A stretch of DNA of 64,000 bases from Legionella fallonii LLAP-10 (lineage in GTDB: Bacteria; Pseudomonadota; Gammaproteobacteria; Legionellales; Legionellaceae). Both the position numbers and the translations under genes were made by a program. The stretch is taken from contig NZ_LN614827.1 in NCBI RefSeq assembly GCF_000953135.1, forward strand, positions 3,484,501 through 3,548,500, written 5' to 3'. Each line of letters begins with the position of its first letter. Within the stretch, counting starts at the first letter, position 1. Shown in pieces: positions 35,965 to 45,524 of this stretch. Under the pieces are notes generated by a model. That model saw only the letters and a list, made by a program, of their open reading frames with translations. It made no database searches and was not told the origin of the DNA.

Positions 35965-36438
35965 ATGATTCCTCGTCGTGCTCACACTACTGATATCAAC
36001 ATCATAAACACTCTAATTAGAGAGTCCAAAGGACATTGGGGATATACAGAGACTTTTTTAGACGAATTCATGAAGCAATGGGGAATAAAGGAGCATTATA
36101 TTCATACTAATGAAGTCGTTTTGCTCGAAAAAGAAAAAGAGCTAATTAGCTTATTTGCTTTCAAAATAAATGAAGAACAGCTCCCTGAATTGGATTTATT
36201 TTTTGTCCACCGCAATCAGATAGGTAAAGGGATAGGAAAAATCATGTGGCAACATGTAATGCACTATGCTGTTGAACAGAACTGGACTGAATTTAAGATC
36301 ATTGCAGATCCCCACGCAGAACAATTTTATCAATACATGGGAGCAAAAAACATTGGAGTATTTGAATCATTTCCCGGAAGATTTGTTCCGGCCATGATGT
36401 TTCAGCTACCTCATTTGGACGGTTATGCTAATGCATAA
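35965..36438 (+). CDS. GNAT N-acetyltransferase
   Basis: 157 residues: IPRRAHTTDINIINTLIRES at the start, LDLFFVHRNQIGKGIGKIMW (acetyl-CoA loop Q/R-x-x-G-x-G/A) and a C-terminal FYQYMGAKNIGVFES (beta-6/alpha-4). GGAG is 8 nt before the ATG. Substrate is unknown. It follows MITE copy A. Confidence 0.85.
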   Translation: MIPRRAHTTDINIINTLIRESKGHWGYTETFLDEFMKQWGIKEHYIHTNEVVLLEKEKELISLFAFKINEEQLPELDLFFVHRNQIGKGIGKIMWQHVMHYAVEQNWTEFKIIADPHAEQFYQYMGAKNIGVFESFPGRFVPAMMFQLPHLDGYANA

Positions 36439-36610
36439 AGAATCAAAGAATACGGCCAGCAAGAAGATGTTAAGACGATAACTATGAGAGGTATACACCT
36501 CTTCAAAACCAAAATGATCAACTATCCTTATCGCACTAGGTTCATAGACTGGGGCCGCGTCAGCGCAAAAGCTAAACCCTACGCAGCCTTGGCCCCAGAT
36601 TTCGCTTGAT

Positions 36611-36826
36611 TTAAAGCTTCATTGTCTGCATTGTAGATGTTAATTCTGTACTCTCATTTTGTTCTTCGTCGAATTTCTGAAGCCCTTCTTGCACACGCTT
36701 TTCAATAAGATTTTTTCTCCTTGTCTCAAAAACACTTCCAGGCTTAGCTGGGGCTAAAGTCCCATTGGCTTCTATTCTCAACCTTTGTTCTTCCAACTGT
36801 CTTTGTGATAAAGAAATTCTTTGCAT
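36611..36826 (-). CDS. Small charged protein, unknown
   Basis: 71 residues from ATG 36826, where GGAGA lies about 7 nt upstream; the frame extends 12 codons further without signals. Highly charged and helical (RQLEEQRLRIEANG, RRKNLIEKRVQEGLQKFDEE). No cysteines, membrane segments or recognised motif. Might be a small regulator or effector fragment. Confidence 0.55.
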   Translation of the reverse strand: MQRISLSQRQLEEQRLRIEANGTLAPAKPGSVFETRRKNLIEKRVQEGLQKFDEEQNESTELTSTMQTMKL

Positions 36827-36982
36827 CTTTTTTCTCCAAAAATAACATAAAAAAAACGGCATGATACGCTAAAAAGCATTTAAATCAATAGAAATCAGAG
36901 CCGAAGCCACGCATTGCACCCTCTGAGGCTCCGACCGACGTTAGATTGTCTTAAATTGATGTGACCTGAGTACAAAAATAAC

Positions 36983-37387
36983 CTACTCTAAGCCAATAGC
37001 CTTAGGATCGCAGCGATATGCATTACCCAAATTGGTCACATTGGTTTGTTCGGAGCTACCACTTATAAAACCGCCATGACGATCAAAAGATCCCCCCATG
37101 GAGCCAGTTACTCCTGCTCTATTGGTAATTAATTGTATATAGTTAGCACCTAACTGGCTTGCTTTGTTTTTTAGATCATGCATCGCACCTTCTTCCAAAT
37201 TGCGATTGGAGGTATAACTTCCTGTAAAGAAATTACCTTGATTGCCAACGACTTGCCCTAAATATTTACAACCTTTTGGTGCAGGGTTAGGAGTAGCGAC
37301 TATGCGAGCAGCTTGCGGGTCTAGAGGAATAGAAGCACAACCGCTAATCATAATAGTCAAGGCTGAAATAGAAAGTAATTTTTTCAT
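36983..37387 (-). CDS. DUF4156-type lipoprotein
   Basis: 134 residues. The lipobox LTIMISGCASI gives Cys at about residue 17. The mature part (NPAPKGCKYLGQVVGNQGNF, LKNKASQLGANYIQLITN and a terminal AYRC) matches the small DUF4156 lipoprotein family of gammaproteobacteria. Predicted to be outer-membrane anchored; function unknown. The frame reaches 37435, but the lipobox favours 37387. Confidence 0.75.
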   Translation of the reverse strand: MKKLLSISALTIMISGCASIPLDPQAARIVATPNPAPKGCKYLGQVVGNQGNFFTGSYTSNRNLEEGAMHDLKNKASQLGANYIQLITNRAGVTGSMGGSFDRHGGFISGSSEQTNVTNLGNAYRCDPKAIGLE

Positions 37388-37622
37388 GGTGATTACTACC
37401 TTACTGAAGATAATTAATAAATCTAAATCCAGCAATTCATTGAACTGAGGTATTTAGATCGAATAACGCAAAATCATCATAATTGTTTCATTTTAGGAAT
37501 TCAAGTCCATAAAATGACCTAGCCATGGTCTTTTTTCATACTCCCAGTAGCTAAATTGAAACTTATTACCTACACTGGAATAGGCTAAAACATGACGTTT
37601 ATTTAACCTACAAGGAGTAATA

Positions 37623-39569
37623 ATGAGTTTCCCTGCTGATTTAAAATCCAAATTTATTGAACAATTAAGAAAGAATAAAATATCCTATAGCCATGGCTGG
37701 GATAATTATATGGGGACAGTGCAAAATCCAGCAGCCCTCGTTATAGAAATCGACAATGAACAACAGTTACAGACTGTAGTAACCAATATTAAAACGCTCA
37801 ATGCTAACAGAAATCCCGAAAATAAAATTACTATGAGGGCTACAGCAGGCTGGTCAGATACCCACGAAGTTTCCTGTTGTTTATTTCCTTGGAGTCAGGT
37901 GCAAAAGGAAGAATATAATGAAGGTTTTTCATTTTCCCAAGTCGTTGGGGGAAGAGCAGAGCCCAATACTCCGGGTACCGACGTAATTATTCGTTTTAGT
38001 AAAAAATTTCACCAAACCCAAATTATAGGCCCTATAAAAAAACCTCTTATTTTTAATCCGGATACTCCTATTCATCAACTGCCCGCTATTGAAGTTGAAG
38101 TAAGTGCCGGAGTACAAATTACGGAACTTTCCGATTTCTTACGTAAAAACAATCTTTCTTTAACGACAGTAAGTATGATTGCCTGGGTTAGCGCTGTAGG
38201 CTTGTCAGGAACTGCTGGACATGGAACCGGGCGTGATGAACCAGGATTTAGTGGCTTAATCGAATCAGTCAGGATATGTGATATGGATGGAACTATCCGT
38301 GAAATTAATAGGGATCATCCTGATTTTGCAACACTAATGGGAGGACATAGTGGTTTGCTAGGCATTATCTTGAGTATGAAAATACGTACCGTTCGGGCGT
38401 TTAATTTATGTGAAACCGTCGATTTGTTTCACAATACAAAAGAAATGTCAGGTAAATTAGGAAATATTTTAAAGAATAATCAGTATGTTAGCTTTATAGG
38501 TATGCCAAGCTTCACCAATAAAGAAACAGATCAGTTAATATCCAAATGGCAAATTCGCAAATGGAATTACTCAGATTCAAAACCCACCGAAAAAGAAAAG
38601 GCCCCCTATGCTCCAGATCTGACTTCGTTTATTCAAGAATTGGAGGTAAGAATAGGCGCATCAATAATGGAATTTCTGCTGGATTCTGGTTTAAAACATT
38701 TATTGCCTTATTTTATGCTATTTTCAGCAGCTACAGTCACCGGATCTCGTGGTACAAAGTCGGTCATTGATTATGAAAACCACATCACACACCCCCAGGT
38801 TGGTTTTCCCAAATTAATGAGGGATGTTAGCTATCTTATCCCAGTAAATGATGATGAGGCAGGCCAAACCCTAGAAACTATTTTGCAAAAAATAGAGGAA
38901 TTATTAGAAAATGGCGGTAAAAAAGGCGAATATCCAGTAACCTATGCTATTTATGTACGTTATATAAAAGGCACTAATGGAGGATTGTCAACTAGTGCTA
39001 CCTCTTCTGAAGAAGAACGCGTTTTGGCCATCGATATAGTGACTCATCCCGATGCCCCAGGAATCACCCATTTTGAACAACAGTTTTTAGCCTCTTTGAA
39101 AGAAATGGGCATTACTCCTAGAAATCATTTAGGTAAAAACTTCCCTTCAGGCGTATTGCGCTATGATCAATTCCTTGAGTCCCAAGCTATAGCTGAGTTT
39201 AAGGCAGCCCTAGAACGATGGTATAACACTTCAGGCTTAAAAGATGGTAAAGAGCGATTAGATATGTCTCCGTTTTACACCCCCTACTTACAAAGTATGC
39301 TCAGCCCTAGTCCGATATTAGAACATCAACTAACTAGTGAATTGGATAGCAAAGAACCAGTTAAAACAACTGTTGAAAGCATAGATTCGCATAAAAAACA
39401 TACTGAACAAGAATGTTTGGATTTTCTCACTGCATTACAGACAGTAATCGATAATATACCTCTGCCTAATAATGAAGCAAAAACGGCTAAGGAAGCGTTT
39501 TTAAAGGCATGTAGAATGGAGTTAGACGCAAGACAATCCAAAACCCAAAGTAGCTCTTTAGTTTTCTAA
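37623..39569 (+). CDS. FAD-binding oxidoreductase (aldonolactone-oxidase-like) with C-terminal extension
   Basis: 648 residues. The PCMH-type FAD fold is seen in IEIDNEQQLQTVVTNIKTLN, AIEVEVSAGVQITELSDFLR and AVGLSGTAGHGTGRDEPGFS, then the GGHSGLLGIILSMKIRTV block. Lactone oxidases of this class make ascorbate-like compounds. About 85 residues at the C-terminus (after residue 560), rich in Lys, Glu and Ser, are not part of the fold and could be a secretion signal or regulatory tail. AAGGAG is 5 nt before the ATG. No signal peptide. Confidence 0.75.
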   Translation: MSFPADLKSKFIEQLRKNKISYSHGWDNYMGTVQNPAALVIEIDNEQQLQTVVTNIKTLNANRNPENKITMRATAGWSDTHEVSCCLFPWSQVQKEEYNEGFSFSQVVGGRAEPNTPGTDVIIRFSKKFHQTQIIGPIKKPLIFNPDTPIHQLPAIEVEVSAGVQITELSDFLRKNNLSLTTVSMIAWVSAVGLSGTAGHGTGRDEPGFSGLIESVRICDMDGTIREINRDHPDFATLMGGHSGLLGIILSMKIRTVRAFNLCETVDLFHNTKEMSGKLGNILKNNQYVSFIGMPSFTNKETDQLISKWQIRKWNYSDSKPTEKEKAPYAPDLTSFIQELEVRIGASIMEFLLDSGLKHLLPYFMLFSAATVTGSRGTKSVIDYENHITHPQVGFPKLMRDVSYLIPVNDDEAGQTLETILQKIEELLENGGKKGEYPVTYAIYVRYIKGTNGGLSTSATSSEEERVLAIDIVTHPDAPGITHFEQQFLASLKEMGITPRNHLGKNFPSGVLRYDQFLESQAIAEFKAALERWYNTSGLKDGKERLDMSPFYTPYLQSMLSPSPILEHQLTSELDSKEPVKTTVESIDSHKKHTEQECLDFLTALQTVIDNIPLPNNEAKTAKEAFLKACRMELDARQSKTQSSSLVF

Positions 39570-39621
39570 TTGCTTAGGAGTTTTTAAATTGTAATCCAAT
39601 GTGAAAAATTTCTCAGATATA

Positions 39622-39650
39622 TAGGTCGGACCCTTGGTCCGACCTATTTT
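39622..39650. terminator. Bidirectional intrinsic terminator
   Basis: TAGGTCGGAC, loop CCTTG, GTCCGACCTA: a perfect 10-bp stem followed by TTTT, between the convergent FAD oxidase and entericidin-like genes. Confidence 0.85.
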
Positions 39651-39663
39651 AAACAAACAATTA

Positions 39664-39798
39664 TTAAGCCGCTTTCTGAATTTCGTGACCGGTTTTAGAA
39701 ACGTCTTTGCCAAATCCTTTCACTGTATTACATCCATTTAATAGAAACAGTGTAGTTAGAAAAAAACAGACCATTGCAATTTTTTTATTATTTTTCAT
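39664..39798 (-). CDS. Entericidin-like small lipoprotein
   Basis: 44 residues, missed by length cut-offs. Start ATG at 39798 with AAGGA 8 nt upstream. The signal with lipobox LLNGC and the mature part NTVKGFGKDVSKTGHEIQKA match the entericidin A/B (EcnAB) family: small membrane lipoproteins linked in E. coli to a toxin/antidote pair and envelope stress. Only one gene is present. The 39799-40069 gap after it is AT-rich and otherwise empty. Confidence 0.85.
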   Translation of the reverse strand: MKNNKKIAMVCFFLTTLFLLNGCNTVKGFGKDVSKTGHEIQKAA

Positions 39799-40069
39799 TT
39801 TCTATATCCTTAAAATTAAAATAAAACGATAGATTTTTTAATCTTCGAATTACTACTCGCTCCGTTATTTTGAGTTTTTCCTCTATTATTAGAGCCTAAC
39901 GAAGTTTCCATTTTATTATAGCATAAAGTCTTATTTTTCAGGAGCTTCTTCATCGCGCACAAGACAAAGAAAAGATGCAATAACATCTATTTTTAAGCGC
40001 CCTCAAGAAAGTGTAGACCATAATTAGCAAAATATGTAGAACATAAAATAGAGCTTACAGACGCGTCTG

Positions 40070-40864
40070 TTATACCTTGAATCGAGGAGACACCAATCTA
40101 AATAGTGCAGGAAAAAAACGGACTAAGAACGCGCCAAATCGTTCTTTAACTCCAGAAATAACGACCACAGCCTTTCCTTGTCTGATGGCTTGTACGATCT
40201 TTTGCGCGCAATGCTCCGGTGATATACCATGGGCATGTACTGTATCCAATTGACCAAAGGTTGTCCCATCAGCCAGTAAGGCATTATGAGTAATATGGGT
40301 ATTTACATATCCAGGATAAACCAAAGTAATTCCTAATTTTGTTTTAAATAATTCATTGCGCAGACTTTCAAAATACCCTCTAAGAGCATGCTTGCTCGCG
40401 CTGTAAGCAGAACGTGTCTGCATTCCGTACAAACCTAACATACTTGAAATCACCACTATATGGCCGCTATTACGTTGCAGCATTTTCTTAAGCACAGGGC
40501 GGGTCAAAGCAATAGCACCAAAGAAATTAATATCTATTATTTTCTTATCAAGTTCAAGGCGTGACTCAGCAACAAGATATCGCTGTGATATTCCGCCACA
40601 ATGAATCAAAATATCAATCGGTCCATGCTGTTCCCATACACTATTCACCTTCTCTTCTAACTGAAAATATTGTTCCAAATCTAAAGGAACCACAACATGG
40701 TTCTCAGAAGTATGGCAGGCTGTACGTACTCGCTCTAAATCCTTTTCAGTTCTAGCAGAAAGTATGACTTTTGCCCCAGCTTTGGCCATTTCATAAGCCA
40801 AAGCCTCACCAATCCCTGAAGATGCCCCAGTAATCCAGACTTTTTTATTTTTTAGATTCATCAT
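40070..40864 (-). CDS. Short-chain dehydrogenase/reductase (classical SDR)
   Basis: 264 residues with TGASSGIGEALAYEMAK (cofactor loop), HCGGISQR (in place of NNAG), catalytic Ser in VVISSMLG and YSASKHALRG (Tyr-x-x-x-Lys). The layout resembles DHRS7-type eukaryotic-like reductases acting on lipids or steroids. Predicted NADP use from the Arg after the second strand (SARTEKDLER). The C-terminus is hydrophobic. Confidence 0.88.
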   Translation of the reverse strand: MMNLKNKKVWITGASSGIGEALAYEMAKAGAKVILSARTEKDLERVRTACHTSENHVVVPLDLEQYFQLEEKVNSVWEQHGPIDILIHCGGISQRYLVAESRLELDKKIIDINFFGAIALTRPVLKKMLQRNSGHIVVISSMLGLYGMQTRSAYSASKHALRGYFESLRNELFKTKLGITLVYPGYVNTHITHNALLADGTTFGQLDTVHAHGISPEHCAQKIVQAIRQGKAVVVISGVKERFGAFLVRFFPALFRLVSPRFKV

Positions 40865-41012
40865 GAACTAATCCCCTGATATCTAACGAGAACAACTCAT
40901 TTAGTATAGAATAGAATAGGGCAATGCATTCTAATAAAATTAAGAGCAATTGAATTGATTTATAAAGATATCTCTTCAATAATTAATTTAAAGGCCAGTG
41001 AAAAAATATCAA

Positions 41013-41083
41013 TAGATTTTTTTCGAAACTCGCTGTACCGACGAAGCAACTCGCTGATACAGTAGAGTTTCGAAAGAAGTCTA
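41013..41083. repeat. TCTTTCGAAACTC hairpin repeat, full copy
   Basis: Left arm TTTTTTTCGAAACTCGCTGTA and right arm TACAGTAGAGTTTCGAAAGA are inverted; each end is a TAGAYTTCTTTCGAAACTC-like sequence. It lies in the gap between the divergent SDR and bestrophin genes. Other members: 59421-59460, 5375-5400 (half), 5845-5868 (half), 9376-9467. Confidence 0.65.
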
Positions 41084-41132
41084 AAATGTTTATTCATCAT
41101 ATCTCCTAAAGGCCTTATTAATTGGAGTTCTT

Positions 41133-42014
41133 ATGCAAAAAAGATCTTATTTTATGACCAAAAAATCCCATAATCTTTGGACATGGGTACCGCATCTCTT
41201 CTTATTTCACAAAGAAAGAGTATTTCGTAAATTAACTCCCATAATGATAGTGTTAGCCGTTTATGCAATTATCATCGGCCTTTGTTTTAAAGGACGAGGC
41301 AGCTACAATCTTGGTCAATTTCATCTGATTTTTAGTTTTATCTTAGCTATCATTATCGGCTTTAGGGTCAATACCAGTTATTCTCGTTGGTGGGAGGGGC
41401 GCACTCTTTGGGGATCAATTGTAAATAATTGCCGCAATCTTGCGTTAAAATTCGACACCTATGTAGGTCTTAATCAATATCCTGAATTTCCAAAACTACT
41501 CGGTAAATTACCTATAGTTCTTAAAGCAAAACTACGTGATGATAATGAACTACTCCAAGAGACGATGCAGTCTTTAGGCATTACTGAATACGATGCGAAA
41601 CAACCCGTCATTCTAATAGCACAACGCCTGTATGGAATTGTCCATCAGCTACGTAATGAAACTCGGGTACGGGTAGAACAATGTAGTCATTTAGATAACC
41701 ATATCTCCAACTTGCTTGATATGGTAGGCGGTTGTGAACGTATTGCCAAAACTCGAGTACCACCAGCCTATGCCTTCTTCGTGAAACAAGCATTACTGTT
41801 TTATTCCTTAATGTTTCCTTTTGGCTGGATTCATTCTTTTGGAATATTGGTTATCCCAATGATGGTTATGATAGTTTATATTTTATTAGGATTGGAGATC
41901 GTCTCTGAAGAATTAGAGGATCCTTTTAGAATATGTGATAACGGTTTAAATCTTGGCGCTATTACACGAACAATCGAATCAAACATCGCACAAATAGCAA
42001 GGGAAAAGAGCTAA
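41133..42014 (+). CDS. Bestrophin-family (YneE/UPF0187) membrane channel protein
   Basis: 293 residues. LFSFILAIIIGFRVNTSYSR-like region followed by WWEGRTLWGSIVNNCRNLAL is the bestrophin hallmark; then long cytosolic helices with RVPPAYAFFVKQALLFYSLM and a late helix ending LGLEIVSEELEDPFRI. Bacterial homologues form pentameric ion channels. GGAG 5 nt before the ATG. Confidence 0.88.
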   Translation: MQKRSYFMTKKSHNLWTWVPHLFLFHKERVFRKLTPIMIVLAVYAIIIGLCFKGRGSYNLGQFHLIFSFILAIIIGFRVNTSYSRWWEGRTLWGSIVNNCRNLALKFDTYVGLNQYPEFPKLLGKLPIVLKAKLRDDNELLQETMQSLGITEYDAKQPVILIAQRLYGIVHQLRNETRVRVEQCSHLDNHISNLLDMVGGCERIAKTRVPPAYAFFVKQALLFYSLMFPFGWIHSFGILVIPMMVMIVYILLGLEIVSEELEDPFRICDNGLNLGAITRTIESNIAQIAREKS

Positions 42015-42121
42015 GCCTTTGTTGCGCCAATGAGTCCAACCTACATAAAAGAGTTAATATTATCTTAATTCTATTGATATACAATAAAATTGATTAATTT
42101 GAACACAATCGGAGATTCAAT

Positions 42122-43348
42122 ATGGGGTTAAGTCAACTCATAAACATTGATACTACCTCAAACAAAGTTATTGAATACCAAAAGAAAATTCAGAACTTAG
42201 TAGAACAATTGAATCACCTTAATATAGATGATTACCAAAGCCAAGTTCATGGCATAGTGCAGCAGATTAAAACGATGGATCAACAGTTTCTTGCAGATTT
42301 AGGACTCAGCATCAAGGGGCATGTATTGTTTAGCCGTCACGGCGAGAGCTCTAACTGGGACCAAAAGAAATTAGGACTAAATCCCAATGCCCCTCTGGCA
42401 GAGCAGGCCATAGTGAATATGTCCCAAACGAATCAAATGACTATGGGCTTATTACATTATCCTAATCAACCAGTGCATATTGCAGTGTCACCTTTAGTTC
42501 GAGCCAAGCAAACGGCCAGTTTAGTCATTCCACAAGGTTTAAAATCTGCACAAATCATTATTCAGCCCGCTTTATCTGAAAATAGCTATACTCCATCAGG
42601 AAGCAATATTACCTCATTGGAACAAATGAAAAATGAATACCAACAAATGTCATTTTGGAAAACACCATTAAAAGTGATCATTTATGCATTATCCATATTG
42701 TTTTTTGGTTATCCTGAAGTCTTTAAACAAATTCAGGAAAAATCAACTCAGACAGATAACCTCATGCTACAAATTCCTGGTGTCGATGAAGAAACCTATT
42801 ATTCTCAAGGTGAGGCAAACCTTAACGATGGAACCTATTATTTTGATACCAACATTTCGGATGTACAAAAAGCAGAAAAAACGCGGCGATTAATTAGAGA
42901 CAATTTGAAATCAGGGGAAAATGATTACTGGATGTTTGGGCATGGGAAAAATTTTCAATTATTCTTTGACGAAACCTTTGGCATTACCTCAGAATTTGAA
43001 TATGGTGAAACACGAAGTGTTTATAATGTACAAAAAGAACCAGGATCTACCTCTTTATTTAATCCTCCCTATACTTTTGTCATCGATCAAAATACTGGAC
43101 AAATTAGAGGAAAGTTCACTGAAAAAATGCTCACCCTTGAAAAAAATCCTTGGACGTTGACCGTGGTCGGCGGCTCAACACGTACGATGTATGAAAAAGG
43201 ATTAGAATTATCTGTACCTCAACCTACCGTATCGCATCAACAAGAGCGAACAAAATCAACCGAACTCCTCCATACTAATTCACCATTGAGTACAAAAGTC
43301 TCTGATAAAACAAATGAAAATCCTGATGCACCTAGCCCTACTATTTAA
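42122..43348 (+). CDS. Histidine-phosphatase-superfamily protein, candidate effector
   Basis: 408 residues. The catalytic core has SRHGESSNW (Arg72-His73-Gly-Glu), AVSPLVRAKQTASL (Arg127) and FGHGKNFQLFF with His274, the phosphoglycerate-mutase-like set. A 60-residue coiled-coil-like N-terminus precedes it, a hydrophobic stretch (VIIYALSILFFGY, 185-197) is inserted in the core, and a Ser/Thr/Pro-rich tail of 60 residues follows. The additions are unlike household PGMs and hint at host-directed phosphatase activity (inference). GGAG 7 nt before ATG. Confidence 0.7.
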   Translation: MGLSQLINIDTTSNKVIEYQKKIQNLVEQLNHLNIDDYQSQVHGIVQQIKTMDQQFLADLGLSIKGHVLFSRHGESSNWDQKKLGLNPNAPLAEQAIVNMSQTNQMTMGLLHYPNQPVHIAVSPLVRAKQTASLVIPQGLKSAQIIIQPALSENSYTPSGSNITSLEQMKNEYQQMSFWKTPLKVIIYALSILFFGYPEVFKQIQEKSTQTDNLMLQIPGVDEETYYSQGEANLNDGTYYFDTNISDVQKAEKTRRLIRDNLKSGENDYWMFGHGKNFQLFFDETFGITSEFEYGETRSVYNVQKEPGSTSLFNPPYTFVIDQNTGQIRGKFTEKMLTLEKNPWTLTVVGGSTRTMYEKGLELSVPQPTVSHQQERTKSTELLHTNSPLSTKVSDKTNENPDAPSPTI

Positions 43349-43366
43349 TGAGGGCTCAGATTAATC

Positions 43367-43987
43367 ATGACTAAAAAAAACAAAAATAACGTATATCAAA
43401 TTTATAACGAACTCATTGATTGGTTTGATAAGCATCGCAATAAAGAACTGACTATGGAACGGTTCTATTTAAATCTTATACAAAAACATGTCCCTCCTGG
43501 AGGCAAAGTACTTGATGTAGGTTGTGGTACAGGCCATCCTATAGCTCAATATTTGATCGAACACGGTTATGAAGTAACCGGAATAGATGCCAGTAGTCAA
43601 ATGATTGAACAATGCAAACAACATTTTCCTAATCAACGCTGGATTCTGGCGGATATGAGAACTTTGAGTTTAGATGAGCAATTCAATACTGTTATCGCTT
43701 GGCATAGTTTTTTTCATCTCCCTCATGAGGATCAACGGCACACATTAAAATTACTGGCCGAATTAGTGCTTCCTAATGGTTTATTAATATTTACCTCTGG
43801 AGACGAATACGGAGAGATTTGGAGCGATAATGGAGGATATGAGTTATACCATGCATCTCTATCGATAGAAGAGTATAATCAAATTCTTAAAGAAAATAAC
43901 TTTACTGTCTTAATCCATAAAATTAGAGATCCTGAATGCGGAGAAGCTACCGTGTGGGTCGCTCAAAAAAATAAGAGTCACTACTAA
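43367..43987 (+). CDS. SAM-dependent class I methyltransferase
   Basis: 206 residues with motif I VLDVGCGTGHPIAQY, motif II VTGIDASSQMIEQC and IAWHSFFHLPHEDQRHTLK. Small-molecule methyltransferase type. It follows the phosphatase by 18 bp and shares its last base with the acetyltransferase start (TAATG), so the three likely form an operon. Confidence 0.85.
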   Translation: MTKKNKNNVYQIYNELIDWFDKHRNKELTMERFYLNLIQKHVPPGGKVLDVGCGTGHPIAQYLIEHGYEVTGIDASSQMIEQCKQHFPNQRWILADMRTLSLDEQFNTVIAWHSFFHLPHEDQRHTLKLLAELVLPNGLLIFTSGDEYGEIWSDNGGYELYHASLSIEEYNQILKENNFTVLIHKIRDPECGEATVWVAQKNKSHY

Positions 43988-44646
43988 TGGAAAAAAATAA
44001 AGAAAAACATTGGTCAAAAATCGAATTACTTCATCAAAATGTAAAAAATCCGAATATCCACATCAAAGGGACACACAGCTATTACAGTGATGCCTGGACT
44101 GGGAGCTTTGAAGAGACTGTCGTACGTTATCTTTATGGTGATGAATACAGCTTGAACCATTGGACTCCTCAATGGAATATAGATCAACTCTACATAGGGG
44201 ACTATGTCTGTATTGCTGCCGAGGCTATTATTATGTTGGGAGGTAATCACAACCATAGAATAGATTGGTTCAGTTTGTATCCTTTTGCTGATAAATATGT
44301 CGAAGCTTATGAAAAAAGAGGTAATACTGTAATTCAAGATGGCGTCTGGCTTGGCATGCGTTCAATGATTATGCCCGGTATAACTATAGGAGAAGGGGCC
44401 GTTGTTGCCGCCAATACCGTAGTCACTAAAGATGTTGAACCCTATAGCATTGTTGCGGGTAGCCCAGGACAAATTATCAGAAAACGCTTTTCCGATGATG
44501 TCATTAGACGGCTTATTAAGCTAAAGATATATGATTGGCGTGAAGACAAGTTTAATGCATTAAAAGAGCATCTCTGTGCTAATGATATCAATGCCTTGGA
44601 AAGGGCTAATGAAAAATATGAGCAGCCCATAGGTTCAGAAATTTAA
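43987..44646 (+). CDS. Vat/CatB-type xenobiotic acetyltransferase (left-handed beta helix)
   Basis: 219 residues: hexapeptide repeats (IGDYVCIAAEAIIML, VIQDGVWLGMRSMIMPG, VTIGEGAVVAANTVV, PYSIVAGSPGQIIRKRF) and the active-site loop GGNHNHRIDWFSLYPF, whose His is catalytic in Vat(D) and CatB. These enzymes O-acetylate streptogramin A or chloramphenicol; chromosomal homologues often act on unknown metabolites. It overlaps the methyltransferase (1 bp) and, tail to tail, mtfA (12 bp). Confidence 0.82.
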   Translation: MEKNKEKHWSKIELLHQNVKNPNIHIKGTHSYYSDAWTGSFEETVVRYLYGDEYSLNHWTPQWNIDQLYIGDYVCIAAEAIIMLGGNHNHRIDWFSLYPFADKYVEAYEKRGNTVIQDGVWLGMRSMIMPGITIGEGAVVAANTVVTKDVEPYSIVAGSPGQIIRKRFSDDVIRRLIKLKIYDWREDKFNALKEHLCANDINALERANEKYEQPIGSEI

Positions 44647-45396
44647 TGGATCTTGGCGATAAAAACTAACAAGCAACTCATAAACTTCTGGATAGCACTG
44701 TTTCATTATTGCAGGAGCCTCAAAAAAAACTTCAGTGAATACTGCAAAAAACTCTCCTGGAGAAGTAGCGGCATAAGAATCGATGGGAACAGGATCACCC
44801 TCTTCCAATCGTTGATTAAAATCGGCGTAGGCCTCTTTGAAAACTTTAGTCCAATGTTGAGCTGACATTCTGCCATGTAAAGGAGGAAAGCCATTGGCTT
44901 TACCATTTAACATATCCAGTTTATGTGCAAACTCATGAATTATTACATTTCGTCCCTCCTTGTCGCTACGATGTACGCTATCATCCCAAGATAAAATCAC
45001 TGGCCCCCGTTGCCATGATTCACCACTGAGGATGGATCTTCCCTGATGGACTACGCCGTACTCGTCCACTTCATTACTATTTCGTGAAAAGGTGCTTGGA
45101 TAAATCATTACAGAAACCCAACCGCGGTACCAATCTAATCCGAGGTACAATATTGGCAGACAGGCCTGTAAAGCAATATATAACTGCATGAGAGGAGTAA
45201 TTTCCAGATCGCCCACGCTCTCTAATGATTTAGAATGAAGAAATAAAATAGCCAATCGCTTTAATTTTATTTTCTCTTGTTCTGTTAAACGATGTAATAA
45301 AGGAAGATGCTGAAAGGCCTCCTGCCACTGCGTATCAGTAAATTGCGCATGCTGTATGATGCGTTCCTGCCACCATGTCTTTAACCAATGAAACAT
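44635..45396 (-). CDS. mtfA: MtfA-like zinc metallopeptidase
   Basis: About 253 residues, usual length. HEFAHKLDML gives the zinc-binding HExxH motif, and downstream Glu residues in SPGEFFAVFTEVFFE supply the third ligand. In E. coli MtfA binds and titrates the repressor Mlc and shows aminopeptidase activity. GTG 45399 or ATG 45396 may start it; AGGA precedes both. Confidence 0.85.
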   Translation of the reverse strand: MFHWLKTWWQERIIQHAQFTDTQWQEAFQHLPLLHRLTEQEKIKLKRLAILFLHSKSLESVGDLEITPLMQLYIALQACLPILYLGLDWYRGWVSVMIYPSTFSRNSNEVDEYGVVHQGRSILSGESWQRGPVILSWDDSVHRSDKEGRNVIIHEFAHKLDMLNGKANGFPPLHGRMSAQHWTKVFKEAYADFNQRLEEGDPVPIDSYAATSPGEFFAVFTEVFFEAPAIMKQCYPEVYELLVSFYRQDPLNF

Positions 45397-45524
45397 CACT
45401 TAAAGTCCTGTGATAAATAAATCAATTTTTATAAAGTCCATTCTTTTAAGTGAGACATTATTCCAAACTCTACTGGGTTAAGAAAGAAATCTATCCCCCC
45501 TCGCCACTGAAGATACGGGGTATA

